From Proales similis (Eukaryota; Rotifera; Eurotatoria; Ploima; Proalidae), in assembly GCA_019059635.1 (NCBI GenBank), contig JAGVRJ010000011.1, positions 1,240,001 through 1,304,000 of the forward strand: a stretch of DNA of 64,000 nt, given 5' to 3'. Numbering within the stretch: position 1 is the stretch's first letter; each line of letters opens with the position of its first letter. Below the pieces are notes generated by a model. That model saw only the letters and a list, made by a program, of their open reading frames with translations, made no database searches and was not told where the DNA came from. The position numbers and the translations under genes were made by a program. Below are positions 47,660 through 60,535 of the stretch, piece after piece.

Positions 47660-48699
47660 TTAAAGTTTCATGAGTTGCTGTATACGAATGCTTGTCATTG
47701 AATTGTTGAATATCATAAAGTTGTCCAAGCAAACATTGGCATATTCCGTACTAGAAGGACTAGCTCTTCCGAAGTTTTGGCTAAAACTAGTCCAAGGTGT
47801 CATTTGAGGCAGAGAAGAGCTTATATACTGTGTTCCATTAATGTACACTGCGCTTGAAGACTGACCGTGTCTGAAAACAATATGATGCCAAATGTGGATA
47901 TCAAGAGCAATCGGAGTTTGTATTTCGCCCAAATCGCCTTGGCCTCGAAGCCAAAAGTTTGGTCTCTTATCGCTGTTCCTGGAATAGGACATTGTAACCT
48001 CTTGCCACGAACTCTCCGCCCTAATGTCAAACGCCCTAAGTTCATGATCGGCCGAAAGCATTTTCATCCAGAAAGCGACAGTAAGTTCGGAATTGAATCG
48101 AATGCCGGGCGTGAGGTCCACGTAGCCAGGGTTGAAGCAAATGGCTGATCCGTCGATTCCATATCTGTCAGTCGAGAAGAAGAATTGGCCCGAGTCAATG
48201 GCGTCCTTGTCGCCGACAATCTCCTCTAGGTGGCCGTCGAACGGCCATAAGTGCTCGAGCCCCTCTAGTTCGACAAAGTGCTGCAGCATTGATCTAACCA
48301 TTGCGGATGAAAAATGACTGGCAGAGCTGAGAGTGTGAGAGGAGCTTACTTTCTCTTGTAGAGGGTGCTGCCTTGGGTGGACGGGGCCAGATATGCCACC
48401 ATGCGGAAATCGTGGACTGTCCAGCCCATCGATGACTTGATTACGAATGCGCAGTGTTCCACGCGAGCACAAAACGCGAGACATTCAGGCCTTGAATAAC
48501 ATTGAGCAAGAGTGAGCGCTGGCTGCCGAAGAGAGACGCCATGACTCTGAATCACAAACTCGGTCGAACTGACCATCTCTCCGATGGCATGAGCTAGACA
48601 CGGCGGTTAACTTGACAAGCAAAGACTTTTGCAGCGCAGTCGGCGAACCATACCTGCCAAGCTCAACAGTTTGATCAGAGCCAGAAAGTTGTTCGACAT
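47660..48699 (-). CDS. PAN+LamG-like secreted protein, array unit 2
   Basis: Reference unit. Exons 48654-48699, 48350-48593 and 47660-48293 encode 307 aa. Exon 1 plus the first codons of exon 2 give a signal peptide (MSNNFLALIKLLSLAGAHA). Exon 2 encodes a cysteine-rich module, VSLRQPALTLAQC..CLAFCARVEHCAFVIKS, with the spacing of a PAN/apple domain (protein or carbohydrate binding). Exon 3 encodes a concanavalin-like LamG_3-type jelly roll: LWPFDGHLEEIVGD, SAICFNPGYVDL, LTVAFWMKML, WHHIVFRHG, AVYINGTQY and ANVCLDNFMIFNNS. The protein is expected to be secreted and to bind glycans or proteins; no catalytic motif is seen. One synonymous difference from other units at 47780. Confidence 0.88.
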
Positions 48700-49268
48700 T
48701 TTCTTGTTGTTTTGACTTCCTCGACGCGCGTTTTGCGTCTTGGCTTTGGTTCCACCATTTTATACTCAGTCGATCTTTGCCGCCTTTTCCCTGCGGTTAA
48801 AGCTTATTAGGAATGGCAACGCATTAAGGAGAACGATTATTGGAGCTCCATTGACGCTTTTCTGGCTGCAATTTAAGCGGCGTCGAAAATATTTACGAGT
48901 AACAAATTTGATTTTTCTGTAATAAAAAAGAAAGAAATCACTTACGAATGGGCCAATTACCACTTAATTAAACCAAAGAGCAGTCCTTAAATTGGCAGGC
49001 TCGAAAAACAACAACCGTTTGAAGTTCGATCAGCCACTCTTCCGCTTCTGCGAGGGCTCTCACGCTCCAAGACGAATCAAAGGATCGTTAGATTATTTTT
49101 TAACTGAAACGACCCATGAAGAAGAAAATTGCAGTTTTATTTTGTAACGGATCGGTAGCAAGTTCATATAAAAGTCTCATAATTTTTAGGGCTTGAACTT
49201 GGTTAAAAAAAGTTTTTGGCCATTCGGACCAAATAGTCTCCTAGGAAATGCTTAGTCAGCGTGTCGCT

Positions 49269-50308
49269 TTAAAGTTTCATGAGTTGCTGTATACGAATGC
49301 TTGTCATTGAATTGTTGAATATCATAAAGTTGTCCAAGCAAACATTGGCATATTCCGTACTAGAAGGACTAGCTCTTCCGAAGTTTTGACTAAAACTAGT
49401 CCAAGGTGTCATTTGAGGCAGAGAAGAGCTTATATACTGTGTTCCATTAATGTACACTGCGCTTGAAGACTGACCGTGTCTGAAAACAATATGATGCCAA
49501 ATGTGGATATCAAGAGCAATCGGAGTTTGTATTTCGCCCAAATCGCCTTGGCCTCGAAGCCAAAAGTTTGGTCTCTTATCGCTGTTCCTGGAATAGGACA
49601 TTGTAACCTCTTGCCACGAACTCTCCGCCCTAATGTCAAACGCCCTAAGTTCATGATCGGCCGAAAGCATTTTCATCCAGAAAGCGACAGTAAGTTCGGA
49701 ATTGAATCGAATGCCGGGCGTGAGGTCCACGTAGCCAGGGTTGAAGCAAATGGCTGATCCGTCGATTCCATATCTGTCAGTCGAGAAGAAGAATTGGCCC
49801 GAGTCAATGGCGTCCTTGTCGCCGACAATCTCCTCTAGGTGGCCGTCGAACGGCCATAAGTGCTCGAGCCCCTCTAGTTCGACAAAGTGCTGCAGCATTG
49901 ATCTAACCATTGCGGATGAAAAATGACTGGCAGAGCTGAGAGTGTGAGAGGAGCTTACTTTCTCTTGTAGAGGGTGCTGCCTTGGGTGGACGGGGCCAGA
50001 TATGCCACCATGCGGAAATCGTGGACTGTCCAGCCCATCGATGACTTGATTACGAATGCGCAGTGTTCCACGCGAGCACAAAACGCGAGACATTCAGGCC
50101 TTGAATAACATTGAGCAAGAGTGAGCGCTGGCTGCCGAAGAGAGACGCCATGACTCTGAATCACAAACTCGGTCGAACTGACCATCTCTCCGATGGCATG
50201 AGCTAGACACGGCGGTTAACTTGACAAGCAAAGACTTTTGCAGCGCAGTCGGCGAACCATACCTGCCAAGCTCAACAGTTTGATCAGAGCCAGAAAGTTG
50301 TTCGACAT
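49269..50308 (-). CDS. PAN+LamG-like secreted protein, array unit 3
   Basis: Matches the array consensus with no coding change noticed. Exons are at +1,609 relative to unit 2. The predicted mature protein is identical to those of units 2, 5, 6, 7 and 9. Confidence 0.88.
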
Positions 50309-50877
50309 TTTCTTGTTGTTTTGACTTCCTCGACGCGCGTTTTGCGTCTTGGCTTTGGTTCCACCATTTTATACTCAGTCGATCTTTGCCGCCTTTTCCC
50401 TGCGGTTAAAGCTTATTAGGAATGGCAACGCATTAAGGAGAACGATTATTGGAGCTCCATTGACGCTTTTCTGGCTGCAATTTAAGCGGCGTCGAAAATA
50501 TTTACGAGTAACAAATTTGATTTTTCTGTAATAAAAAAGAAAGAAATCACTTACGAATGGGCCAATTACCACTTAATTAAACCAAAGAGCAGTCCTTAAA
50601 TTGGCAGGCTCGAAAAACAACAACCGTTTGAAGTTCGATCAGCCACTCTTCCGCTTCTGCGAGGGCTCTCACGCTCCAAGACGAATCAAAGGATCGTTAG
50701 ATTATTTTTTAACTGAAACGACCCATGAAGAAGAAAATTGCAGTTTTATTTTGTAACGGATCGGTAGCAAGTTCATATAAAAGTCTCATAATTTTTAGGG
50801 CTTGAACTTGGTTAAAAAAAGTTTTTGGCCATTCGGACCAAATAGTCTCCTAGGAAATGCTTAGTCAGCGTGTCGCT

Positions 50878-51917
50878 TTAAAGTTTCATGAGTTGCTGTA
50901 TACGAATGCTTGTCATTGAATTGTTGAATATCATAAAGTTGTCCAAGCAAACATTGGCATATTCCGTACTAGAAGGACTAGCTCTTCCGAAGTTTTGACT
51001 AAAACTAGTCCAAGGTGTCATTTGAGGCAGAGAAGAGCTTATATACTGTGTTCCATTAATGTACACTGCGCTTGAAGACTGACCGTGTCTGAAAACAATA
51101 TGATGCCAAATGTGGATATCAAGAGCAATCGGAGTTTGTATTTCGCCCAAATCGCCTTGGCCTCGAAGCCAAAAGTTTGGTCTCTTATCGCTGTTCCTGG
51201 AATAGGACATTGTAACCTCTTGCCACGAACTCTCCGCCCTAATGTCAAACGCCCTAAGTTCATGATCGGCCGAAAGCATTTTCATCCAGAAAGCGACAGT
51301 AAGTTCGGAATTGAATCGAATGCCGGGCGTGAGGTCCACGTAGCCAGGGTTGAAGCAAATGGCTGATCCGTCGATTCCATATCTGTCAGTCGAGAAGAAG
51401 AATTGGCCCGAGTCAATGGCGTCCTTGTCGCCGACAATCTCCTCTAGGTGGCCGTCGAACGGCCATAAGTGCTCGAGCCCCTCTAGTTCGACAAAGTGCT
51501 GCAGCATTGATCTAACCATTGCGGATGAAAAATGACTGGCAGAGCTGAGAGTGTGAGAGGAGCTTACTTTCTCTTGTAGAGGGTGCTGCCTTGGGTGGAC
51601 GGGGCCAGATATGCCACCATGCGGAAATCGTGGACTGTCCAGCCCATCGATGACTTGATTACGAATGCGCAGTGTTCCACGCGAGCACAAAACGCGAGAC
51701 ATACAGGCCTTAAATAACATTGAGCAAGAGTGAGCGCTGGCTGCCGAAGAGAGACGCCATGACTCTGAATCACAAACTCGGTCGAACTGACCATCTCTCC
51801 GATGGCATGAGCTAGACACGGCGGTTAACTTGACAAGCAAAGACTTTTGCAGCGCAGTCGGCGAACCATACCTGCCAAGCTCAACAGTTTGATCAGAGCC
51901 AGAAAGTTGTTCGACAT
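50878..51917 (-). CDS. PAN+LamG-like secreted protein, array unit 4 (two missense changes)
   Basis: Identical to consensus except for two substitutions in exon 2, at 51703 and 51712. They change CYSRPECLAF to CYLRPVCLAF in the PAN-like domain (Ser to Leu, Glu to Val). Both lie between two conserved cysteines, so surface properties of that loop may differ. Frame and splice sites are intact. Confidence 0.87.
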
Positions 51918-52486
51918 TTTCTTGTTGTTTTGACTTCCTCGACGCGCGTTTTGCGTCTTGGCTTTGGTTCCACCATTTTATACTCAGTCGATCTTTGCCG
52001 CCTTTTCCCTGCGGTTAAAGCTTATTAGGAATGGCAACGCATTAAGGAGAACGATTATTGGAGCTCCATTGACGCTTTTCTGGCTGCAATTTAAGCGGCG
52101 TCGAAAATATTTACGAGTAACAAATTTGATTTTTCTGTAATAAAAAAGAAAGAAATCACTTACGAATGGGCCAATTACCACTTAATTAAACCAAAGAGCA
52201 GTCCTTAAATTGGCAGGCTCGAAAAACAACAACCGTTTGAAGTTCGATCAGCCACTCTTCCGCTTCTGCGAGGGCTCTCACGCTCCAAGACGAATCAAAG
52301 GATCGTTAGATTATTTTTTAACTGAAACGACCCATGAAGAAGAAAATTGCAGTTTTATTTTGTAACGGATCGGTAGCAAGTTCATATAAAAGTCTCATAA
52401 TTTTTAGGGCTTGAACTTGGTTAAAAAAAGTTTTTGGCCATTCGGACCAAATAGTCTCCTAGGAAATGCTTAGTCAGCGTGTCGCT

Positions 52487-53526
52487 TTAAAGTTTCATGA
52501 GTTGCTGTATACGAATGCTTGTCATTGAATTGTTGAATATCATAAAGTTGTCCAAGCAAACATTGGCATATTCCGTACTAGAAGGACTAGCTCTTCCGAA
52601 GTTTTGACTAAAACTAGTCCAAGGTGTCATTTGAGGCAGAGAAGAGCTTATATACTGTGTTCCATTAATGTACACTGCGCTTGAAGACTGACCGTGTCTG
52701 AAAACAATATGATGCCAAATGTGGATATCAAGAGCAATCGGAGTTTGTATTTCGCCCAAATCGCCTTGGCCTCGAAGCCAAAAGTTTGGTCTCTTATCGC
52801 TGTTCCTGGAATAGGACATTGTAACCTCTTGCCACGAACTCTCCGCCCTAATGTCAAACGCCCTAAGTTCATGATCGGCCGAAAGCATTTTCATCCAGAA
52901 AGCGACAGTAAGTTCGGAATTGAATCGAATGCCGGGCGTGAGGTCCACGTAGCCAGGGTTGAAGCAAATGGCTGATCCGTCGATTCCATATCTGTCAGTC
53001 GAGAAGAAGAATTGGCCCGAGTCAATGGCGTCCTTGTCGCCGACAATCTCCTCTAGGTGGCCGTCGAACGGCCATAAGTGCTCGAGCCCCTCTAGTTCGA
53101 CAAAGTGCTGCAGCATTGATCTAACCATTGCGGATGAAAAATGACTGGCAGAGCTGAGAGTGTGAGAGGAGCTTACTTTCTCTTGTAGAGGGTGCTGCCT
53201 TGGGTGGACGGGGCCAGATATGCCACCATGCGGAAATCGTGGACTGTCCAGCCCATCGATGACTTGATTACGAATGCGCAGTGTTCCACGCGAGCACAAA
53301 ACGCGAGACATTCAGGCCTTGAATAACATTGAGCAAGAGTGAGCGCTGGCTGCCGAAGAGAGACGCCATGACTCTGAATCACAAACTCGGTCGAACTGAC
53401 CATCTCTCCGATGGCATGAGCTAGACACGGCGGTTAACTTGACAAGCAAAGACTTTTGCAGCGCAGTCGGCGAACCATACCTGCCAAGCTCAACAGTTTG
53501 ATCAGAGCCAGAAAGTTGTTCGACAT
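52487..53526 (-). CDS. PAN+LamG-like secreted protein, array unit 5
   Basis: Array-consensus copy. No coding or splice-site difference noticed by eye. Confidence 0.88.
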
Positions 53527-54095
53527 TTTCTTGTTGTTTTGACTTCCTCGACGCGCGTTTTGCGTCTTGGCTTTGGTTCCACCATTTTATACTCAGTCGA
53601 TCTTTGCCGCCTTTTCCCTGCGGTTAAAGCTTATTAGGAATGGCAACGCATTAAGGAGAACGATTATTGGAGCTCCATTGACGCTTTTCTGGCTGCAATT
53701 TAAGCGGCGTCGAAAATATTTACGAGTAACAAATTTGATTTTTCTGTAATAAAAAAGAAAGAAATCACTTACGAATGGGCCAATTACCACTTAATTAAAC
53801 CAAAGAGCAGTCCTTAAATTGGCAGGCTCGAAAAACAACAACCGTTTGAAGTTCGATCAGCCACTCTTCCGCTTCTGCGAGGGCTCTCACGCTCCAAGAC
53901 GAATCAAAGGATCGTTAGATTATTTTTTAACTGAAACGACCCATGAAGAAGAAAATTGCAGTTTTATTTTGTAACGGATCGGTAGCAAGTTCATATAAAA
54001 GTCTCATAATTTTTAGGGCTTGAACTTGGTTAAAAAAAGTTTTTGGCCATTCGGACCAAATAGTCTCCTAGGAAATGCTTAGTCAGCGTGTCGCT

Positions 54096-55135
54096 TTAAA
54101 GTTTCATGAGTTGCTGTATACGAATGCTTGTCATTGAATTGTTGAATATCATAAAGTTGTCCAAGCAAACATTGGCATATTCCGTACTAGAAGGACTAGC
54201 TCTTCCGAAGTTTTGACTAAAACTAGTCCAAGGTGTCATTTGAGGCAGAGAAGAGCTTATATACTGTGTTCCATTAATGTACACTGCGCTTGAAGACTGA
54301 CCGTGTCTGAAAACAATATGATGCCAAATGTGGATATCAAGAGCAATCGGAGTTTGTATTTCGCCCAAATCGCCTTGGCCTCGAAGCCAAAAGTTTGGTC
54401 TCTTATCGCTGTTCCTGGAATAGGACATTGTAACCTCTTGCCACGAACTCTCCGCCCTAATGTCAAACGCCCTAAGTTCATGATCGGCCGAAAGCATTTT
54501 CATCCAGAAAGCGACAGTAAGTTCGGAATTGAATCGAATGCCGGGCGTGAGGTCCACGTAGCCAGGGTTGAAGCAAATGGCTGATCCGTCGATTCCATAT
54601 CTGTCAGTCGAGAAGAAGAATTGGCCCGAGTCAATGGCGTCCTTGTCGCCGACAATCTCCTCTAGGTGGCCGTCGAACGGCCATAAGTGCTCGAGCCCCT
54701 CTAGTTCGACAAAGTGCTGCAGCATTGATCTAACCATTGCGGATGAAAAATGACTGGCAGAGCTGAGAGTGTGAGAGGAGCTTACTTTCTCTTGTAGAGG
54801 GTGCTGCCTTGGGTGGACGGGGCCAGATATGCCACCATGCGGAAATCGTGGACTGTCCAGCCCATCGATGACTTGATTACGAATGCGCAGTGTTCCACGC
54901 GAGCACAAAACGCGAGACATTCAGGCCTTGAATAACATTGAGCAAGAGTGAGCGCTGGCTGCCGAAGAGAGACGCCATGACTCTGAATCACAAACTCGGT
55001 CGAACTGACCATCTCTCCGATGGCATGAGCTAGACACGGCGGTTAACTTGACAAGCAAAGACTTTTGCAGCGCAGTCGGCGAACCATACCTGCCAAGCTC
55101 AACAGTTTGATCAGAGCCAGAAAGTTGTTCGACAT
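54096..55135 (-). CDS. PAN+LamG-like secreted protein, array unit 6
   Basis: Coding sequence is consensus. The spacer on its promoter side carries several private changes at ~55319-55351 (including a one-base A insertion) and another A insertion near 55441. These make this period 1,611 bp. Confidence 0.88.
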
Positions 55136-55706
55136 TTTCTTGTTGTTTTGACTTCCTCGACGCGCGTTTTGCGTCTTGGCTTTGGTTCCACCATTTTATA
55201 CTCAGTCGATCTTTGCCGCCTTTTCCCTGCGGTTAAAGCTTATTAGGAATGGCAACGCATTAAGGAGAACGATTATTGGAGCTCCATTGACGCTTTTCTG
55301 GCTGCAATTTAAGCGGCGACGAAAAATATTTACGAGTAACAACTTTGATTATTCTGTAATAAAAAAGAAAGAAATCACTTACGAATGGGCCAATTACCAC
55401 TTAATTAAACCAAAGAGCAGTCCTTAAATTGGCAGGCTCGAAAAAACAACAACCGTTTGAAGTTCGATCAGCCACTCTTCCGCTTCTGCGAGGGCTCTCA
55501 CGCTCCAAGACGAATCAAAGGATCGTTAGATTATTTTTTAACTGAAACGACCCATGAAGAAGAAAATTGCAGTTTTATTTTGTAACGGATCGGTAGCAAG
55601 TTCATATAAAAGTCTCATAATTTTTAGGGCTTGAACTTGGTTAAAAAAAGTTTTTGGCCATTCGGACCAAATAGTCTCCTAGGAAATGCTTAGTCAGCGT
55701 GTCGCT

Positions 55707-56746
55707 TTAAAGTTTCATGAGTTGCTGTATACGAATGCTTGTCATTGAATTGTTGAATATCATAAAGTTGTCCAAGCAAACATTGGCATATTCCGTACTA
55801 GAAGGACTAGCTCTTCCGAAGTTTTGACTAAAACTAGTCCAAGGTGTCATTTGAGGCAGAGAAGAGCTTATATACTGTGTTCCATTAATGTACACTGCGC
55901 TTGAAGACTGACCGTGTCTGAAAACAATATGATGCCAAATGTGGATATCAAGAGCAATCGGAGTTTGTATTTCGCCCAAATCGCCTTGGCCTCGAAGCCA
56001 AAAGTTTGGTCTCTTATCGCTGTTCCTGGAATAGGACATTGTAACCTCTTGCCACGAACTCTCCGCCCTAATGTCAAACGCCCTAAGTTCATGATCGGCC
56101 GAAAGCATTTTCATCCAGAAAGCGACAGTAAGTTCGGAATTGAATCGAATGCCGGGCGTGAGGTCCACGTAGCCAGGGTTGAAGCAAATGGCTGATCCGT
56201 CGATTCCATATCTGTCAGTCGAGAAGAAGAATTGGCCCGAGTCAATGGCGTCCTTGTCGCCGACAATCTCCTCTAGGTGGCCGTCGAACGGCCATAAGTG
56301 CTCGAGCCCCTCTAGTTCGACAAAGTGCTGCAGCATTGATCTAACCATTGCGGATGAAAAATGACTGGCAGAGCTGAGAGTGTGAGAGGAGCTTACTTTC
56401 TCTTGTAGAGGGTGCTGCCTTGGGTGGACGGGGCCAGATATGCCACCATGCGGAAATCGTGGACTGTCCAGCCCATCGATGACTTGATTACGAATGCGCA
56501 GTGTTCCACGCGAGCACAAAACGCGAGACATTCAGGCCTTGAATAACATTGAGCAAGAGTGAGCGCTGGCTGCCGAAGAGAGACGCCATGACTCTGAATC
56601 ACAAACTCGGTCGAACTGACCATCTCTCCGATGGCATGAGCTAGACACGGCGGTTAACTTGACAAGCAAAGACTTTTGCAGCGCAGTCGGCGAACCATAC
56701 CTGCCAAGCTCAACAGTTTGATCAGAGCCAGAAAGTTGTTCGACAT
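55707..56746 (-). CDS. PAN+LamG-like secreted protein, array unit 7
   Basis: Array-consensus copy with intact frame, splice sites and TATA box. Confidence 0.88.
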
Positions 56747-57315
56747 TTTCTTGTTGTTTTGACTTCCTCGACGCGCGTTTTGCGTCTTGGCTTTGGTTCC
56801 ACCATTTTATACTCAGTCGATCTTTGCCGCCTTTTCCCTGCGGTTAAAGCTTATTAGGAATGGCAACGCATTAAGGAGAACGATTATTGGAGCTCCATTG
56901 ACGCTTTTCTGGCTGCAATTTAAGCGGCGTCGAAAATATTTACGAGTAACAAATTTGATTTTTCTGTAATAAAAAAGAAAGAAATCACTTACGAATGGGC
57001 CAATTACCACTTAATTAAACCAAAGAGCAGTCCTTAAATTGGCAGGCTCGAAAAACAACAACCGTTTGAAGTTCGATCAGCCACTCTTCCGCTTCTGCGA
57101 GGGCTCTCACGCTCCAAGACGAATCAAAGGATCGTTAGATTATTTTTTAACTGAAACGACCCATGAAGAAGAAAATTGCAGTTTTATTTTGTAACGGATC
57201 GGTAGCAAGTTCATATAAAAGTCTCATAATTTTTAGGGCTTGAACTTGGTTAAAAAAAGTTTTTGGCCATTCGGACCAAATAGTCTCCTAGGAAATGCTT
57301 AGTCAGCGTGTCGCT

Positions 57316-58357
57316 TTAAAGTTTCATGAGTTGCTGTATACGAATGCTTGTCATTGAATTGTTGAATATCATAAAGTTGTCCAAGCAAACATTGGCATAT
57401 TCCGTACTAGAAGGACTAGCTCTTCCGAAGTTTTGACTAAAACTAGTCCAAGGTGTCATTTGAGGCAGAGAAGAGCTTATATACTGTGTTCCATTAATGT
57501 ACACTGCGCTTGAAGACTGGACCGTGTCTGAAAACAATATGATGCCAAATGTGGATATCAAGAGCAATCGGAGTTTGTATTTCGCCCAAATCGCCTTGGC
57601 CTCGAAGCCAAAAGTTTGGTCTCTTATCGCTGTTCCTGGAATAGGACATTGTAACCTCTTGCCACGAACTCTCCGCCCTAATGTCAAACGCCCTAAGTTC
57701 ATGATCGGCCGAAAGCATTTTCATCCAGAAAGCGACAGTAAGTTCGGAATTGAATCGAATGCCGGGCGTGAGGTCCACGTAGCCAGGGTTGAAGCAAATG
57801 GCTGATCCGTCGATTCCATATCTGTCAGTCGAGAAGAAGAATTGGCCCGAGTCAATGGCGTCCTTGTCGCCGACAATCTCCTCTAGGTGGCCGTCGAACG
57901 GCCATAAGTGCTCGAGCCCCTCTAGTTCGACAAAGTGCTGCAGCATTGATCTAACCATTGCGGATGAAAAATGACTGGCAGAGCTGAGAGTGTGAGAGGA
58001 GCTTACTTTCTCTTGTAGAGGGTGCTGCCTTGGGTGGACGGGGCCAGATATGCCACCATGCGGAAATCGTGGACTGTCCAGCCCATCGATGACTTGATTA
58101 CGAATGCGCAGTGTTCCACGCGAGCACAAAACGCGAGACATTCAGGCCTTGAATAACATTGAGCAAGAGTGAGCGCTGGCTGCCGAAGAGAGACGCCATG
58201 ACTCTGAATCACAAAACTCGGTCGAACTGACCATCTCTCCGATGGCATGAGCTAGACACGGCGGTTAACTTGACAAGCAAAGACTTTTGCAGCGCAGTCG
58301 GCGAACCATACCTGCCAAGCTCAACAGTTTGATCAGAGCCAGAAAGTTGTTCGACAT
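57316..58357 (-). pseudogene. PAN+LamG-like array unit 8 with two frameshifts
   Basis: Carries a one-base G insertion in exon 3 (~57519-57520, GACTGGACC versus GACTGACC) and a one-base A insertion in exon 2 (~58212-58215, CACAAAACTC versus CACAAACTC). Each shifts the frame; the exon 2 insertion would destroy the PAN module. A one-base deletion also lies in the 5' flank at ~58387-58389. No substitutions accompany these indels. All extend or shorten a short same-base run, so sequencing error is as likely as true inactivation. Confidence 0.55.
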
Positions 58358-58926
58358 TTTCTTGTTGTTTTGACTTCCTCGACGCGCGTTTGCGTCTTGG
58401 CTTTGGTTCCACCATTTTATACTCAGTCGATCTTTGCCGCCTTTTCCCTGCGGTTAAAGCTTATTAGGAATGGCAACGCATTAAGGAGAACGATTATTGG
58501 AGCTCCATTGACGCTTTTCTGGCTGCAATTTAAGCGGCGTCGAAAATATTTACGAGTAACAAATTTGATTTTTCTGTAATAAAAAAGAAAGAAATCACTT
58601 ACGAATGGGCCAATTACCACTTAATTAAACCAAAGAGCAGTCCTTAAATTGGCAGGCTCGAAAAACAACAACCGTTTGAAGTTCGATCAGCCACTCTTCC
58701 GCTTCTGCGAGGGCTCTCACGCTCCAAGACGAATCAAAGGATCGTTAGATTATTTTTTAACTGAAACGACCCATGAAGAAGAAAAGTGCAGTTTTTATTT
58801 TGTAACGGATCGGTAGCAAGTTCATATAAAAGTCTCATAATTTTTAGGGCTTGAACTTGGTTAAAAAAAGTTTTTGGCCATTCGGACCAAATAGTCTCCT
58901 AGGAAATGCTTAGTCAGCGTGTCGCT

Positions 58927-59966
58927 TTAAAGTTTCATGAGTTGCTGTATACGAATGCTTGTCATTGAATTGTTGAATATCATAAAGTTGTCCAAGCAAA
59001 CATTGGCATATTCCGTACTAGAAGGACTAGCTCTTCCGAAGTTTTGACTAAAACTAGTCCAAGGTGTCATTTGAGGCAGAGAAGAGCTTATATACTGTGT
59101 TCCATTAATGTACACTGCGCTTGAAGACTGACCGTGTCTGAAAACAATATGATGCCAAATGTGGATATCAAGAGCAATCGGAGTTTGTATTTCGCCCAAA
59201 TCGCCTTGGCCTCGAAGCCAAAAGTTTGGTCTCTTATCGCTGTTCCTGGAATAGGACATTGTAACCTCTTGCCACGAACTCTCCGCCCTAATGTCAAACG
59301 CCCTAAGTTCATGATCGGCCGAAAGCATTTTCATCCAGAAAGCGACAGTAAGTTCGGAATTGAATCGAATGCCGGGCGTGAGGTCCACGTAGCCAGGGTT
59401 GAAGCAAATGGCTGATCCGTCGATTCCATATCTGTCAGTCGAGAAGAAGAATTGGCCCGAGTCAATGGCGTCCTTGTCGCCGACAATCTCCTCTAGGTGG
59501 CCGTCGAACGGCCATAAGTGCTCGAGCCCCTCTAGTTCGACAAAGTGCTGCAGCATTGATCTAACCATTGCGGATGAAAAATGACTGGCAGAGCTGAGAG
59601 TGTGAGAGGAGCTTACTTTCTCTTGTAGAGGGTGCTGCCTTGGGTGGACGGGGCCAGATATGCCACCATGCGGAAATCGTGGACTGTCCAGCCCATCGAT
59701 GACTTGATTACGAATGCGCAGTGTTCCACGCGAGCACAAAACGCGAGACATTCAGGCCTTGAATAACATTGAGCAAGAGTGAGCGCTGGCTGCCGAAGAG
59801 AGACGCCATGACTCTGAATCACAAACTCGGTCGAACTGACCATCTCTCCGATGGCATGAGCTAGACACGGCGGTTAACTTGACAAGCAAAGACTTTTGCA
59901 GCGCAGTCGGCGAACCATACCTGCCAAGCTCAACAGTTTGATCAGAGCCAGAAAGTTGTTCGACAT
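58927..59966 (-). CDS. PAN+LamG-like secreted protein, array unit 9
   Basis: Coding sequence is consensus. Its 3' spacer has a T-to-G change and an extra T near 58786-58795, just around the poly(A)-signal region (AATAAAAA instead of AATAAAA on the gene strand). Confidence 0.88.
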
Positions 59967-60535
59967 TTTCTTGTTGTTTTGACTTCCTCGACGCGCGTTT
60001 TGCGTCTTGGCTTTGGTTCCACCATTTTATACTCAGTCGATCTTTGCCGCCTTTTCCCTGCGGTTAAAGCTTATTAGGAATGGCAACGCATTAAGGAGAA
60101 CGATTATTGGAGCTCCATTGACGCTTTTCTGGCTGCAATTTAAGCGGCGTCGAAAATATTTACGAGTAACAAATTTGATTTTTCTGTAATAAAAAAGAAA
60201 GAAATCACTTACGAATGGGCCAATTACCACTTAATTAAACCAAAGAGCAGTCCTTAAATTGGCAGGCTCGAAAAACAACAACCGTTTGAAGTTCGATCAG
60301 CCACTCTTCCGCTTCTGCGAGGGCTCTCACGCTCCAAGACGAATCAAAGGATCGTTAGATTATTTTTTAACTGAAACGACCCATGAAGAAGAAAATTGCA
60401 GTTTTATTTTGTAACGGATCGGTAGCAAGTTCATATAAAAGTCTCATAATTTTTAGGGCTTGAACTTGGTTAAAAAAAGTTTTTGGCCATTCGGACCAAA
60501 TAGTCTCCTAGGAAATGCTTAGTCAGCGTGTCGCT

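Noticed and set aside
55176-55427. Longer plus-strand frame in the unit 6/7 spacer
   Set aside because: Its extra length comes from a private one-base insertion in that spacer copy, not from a distinct gene.
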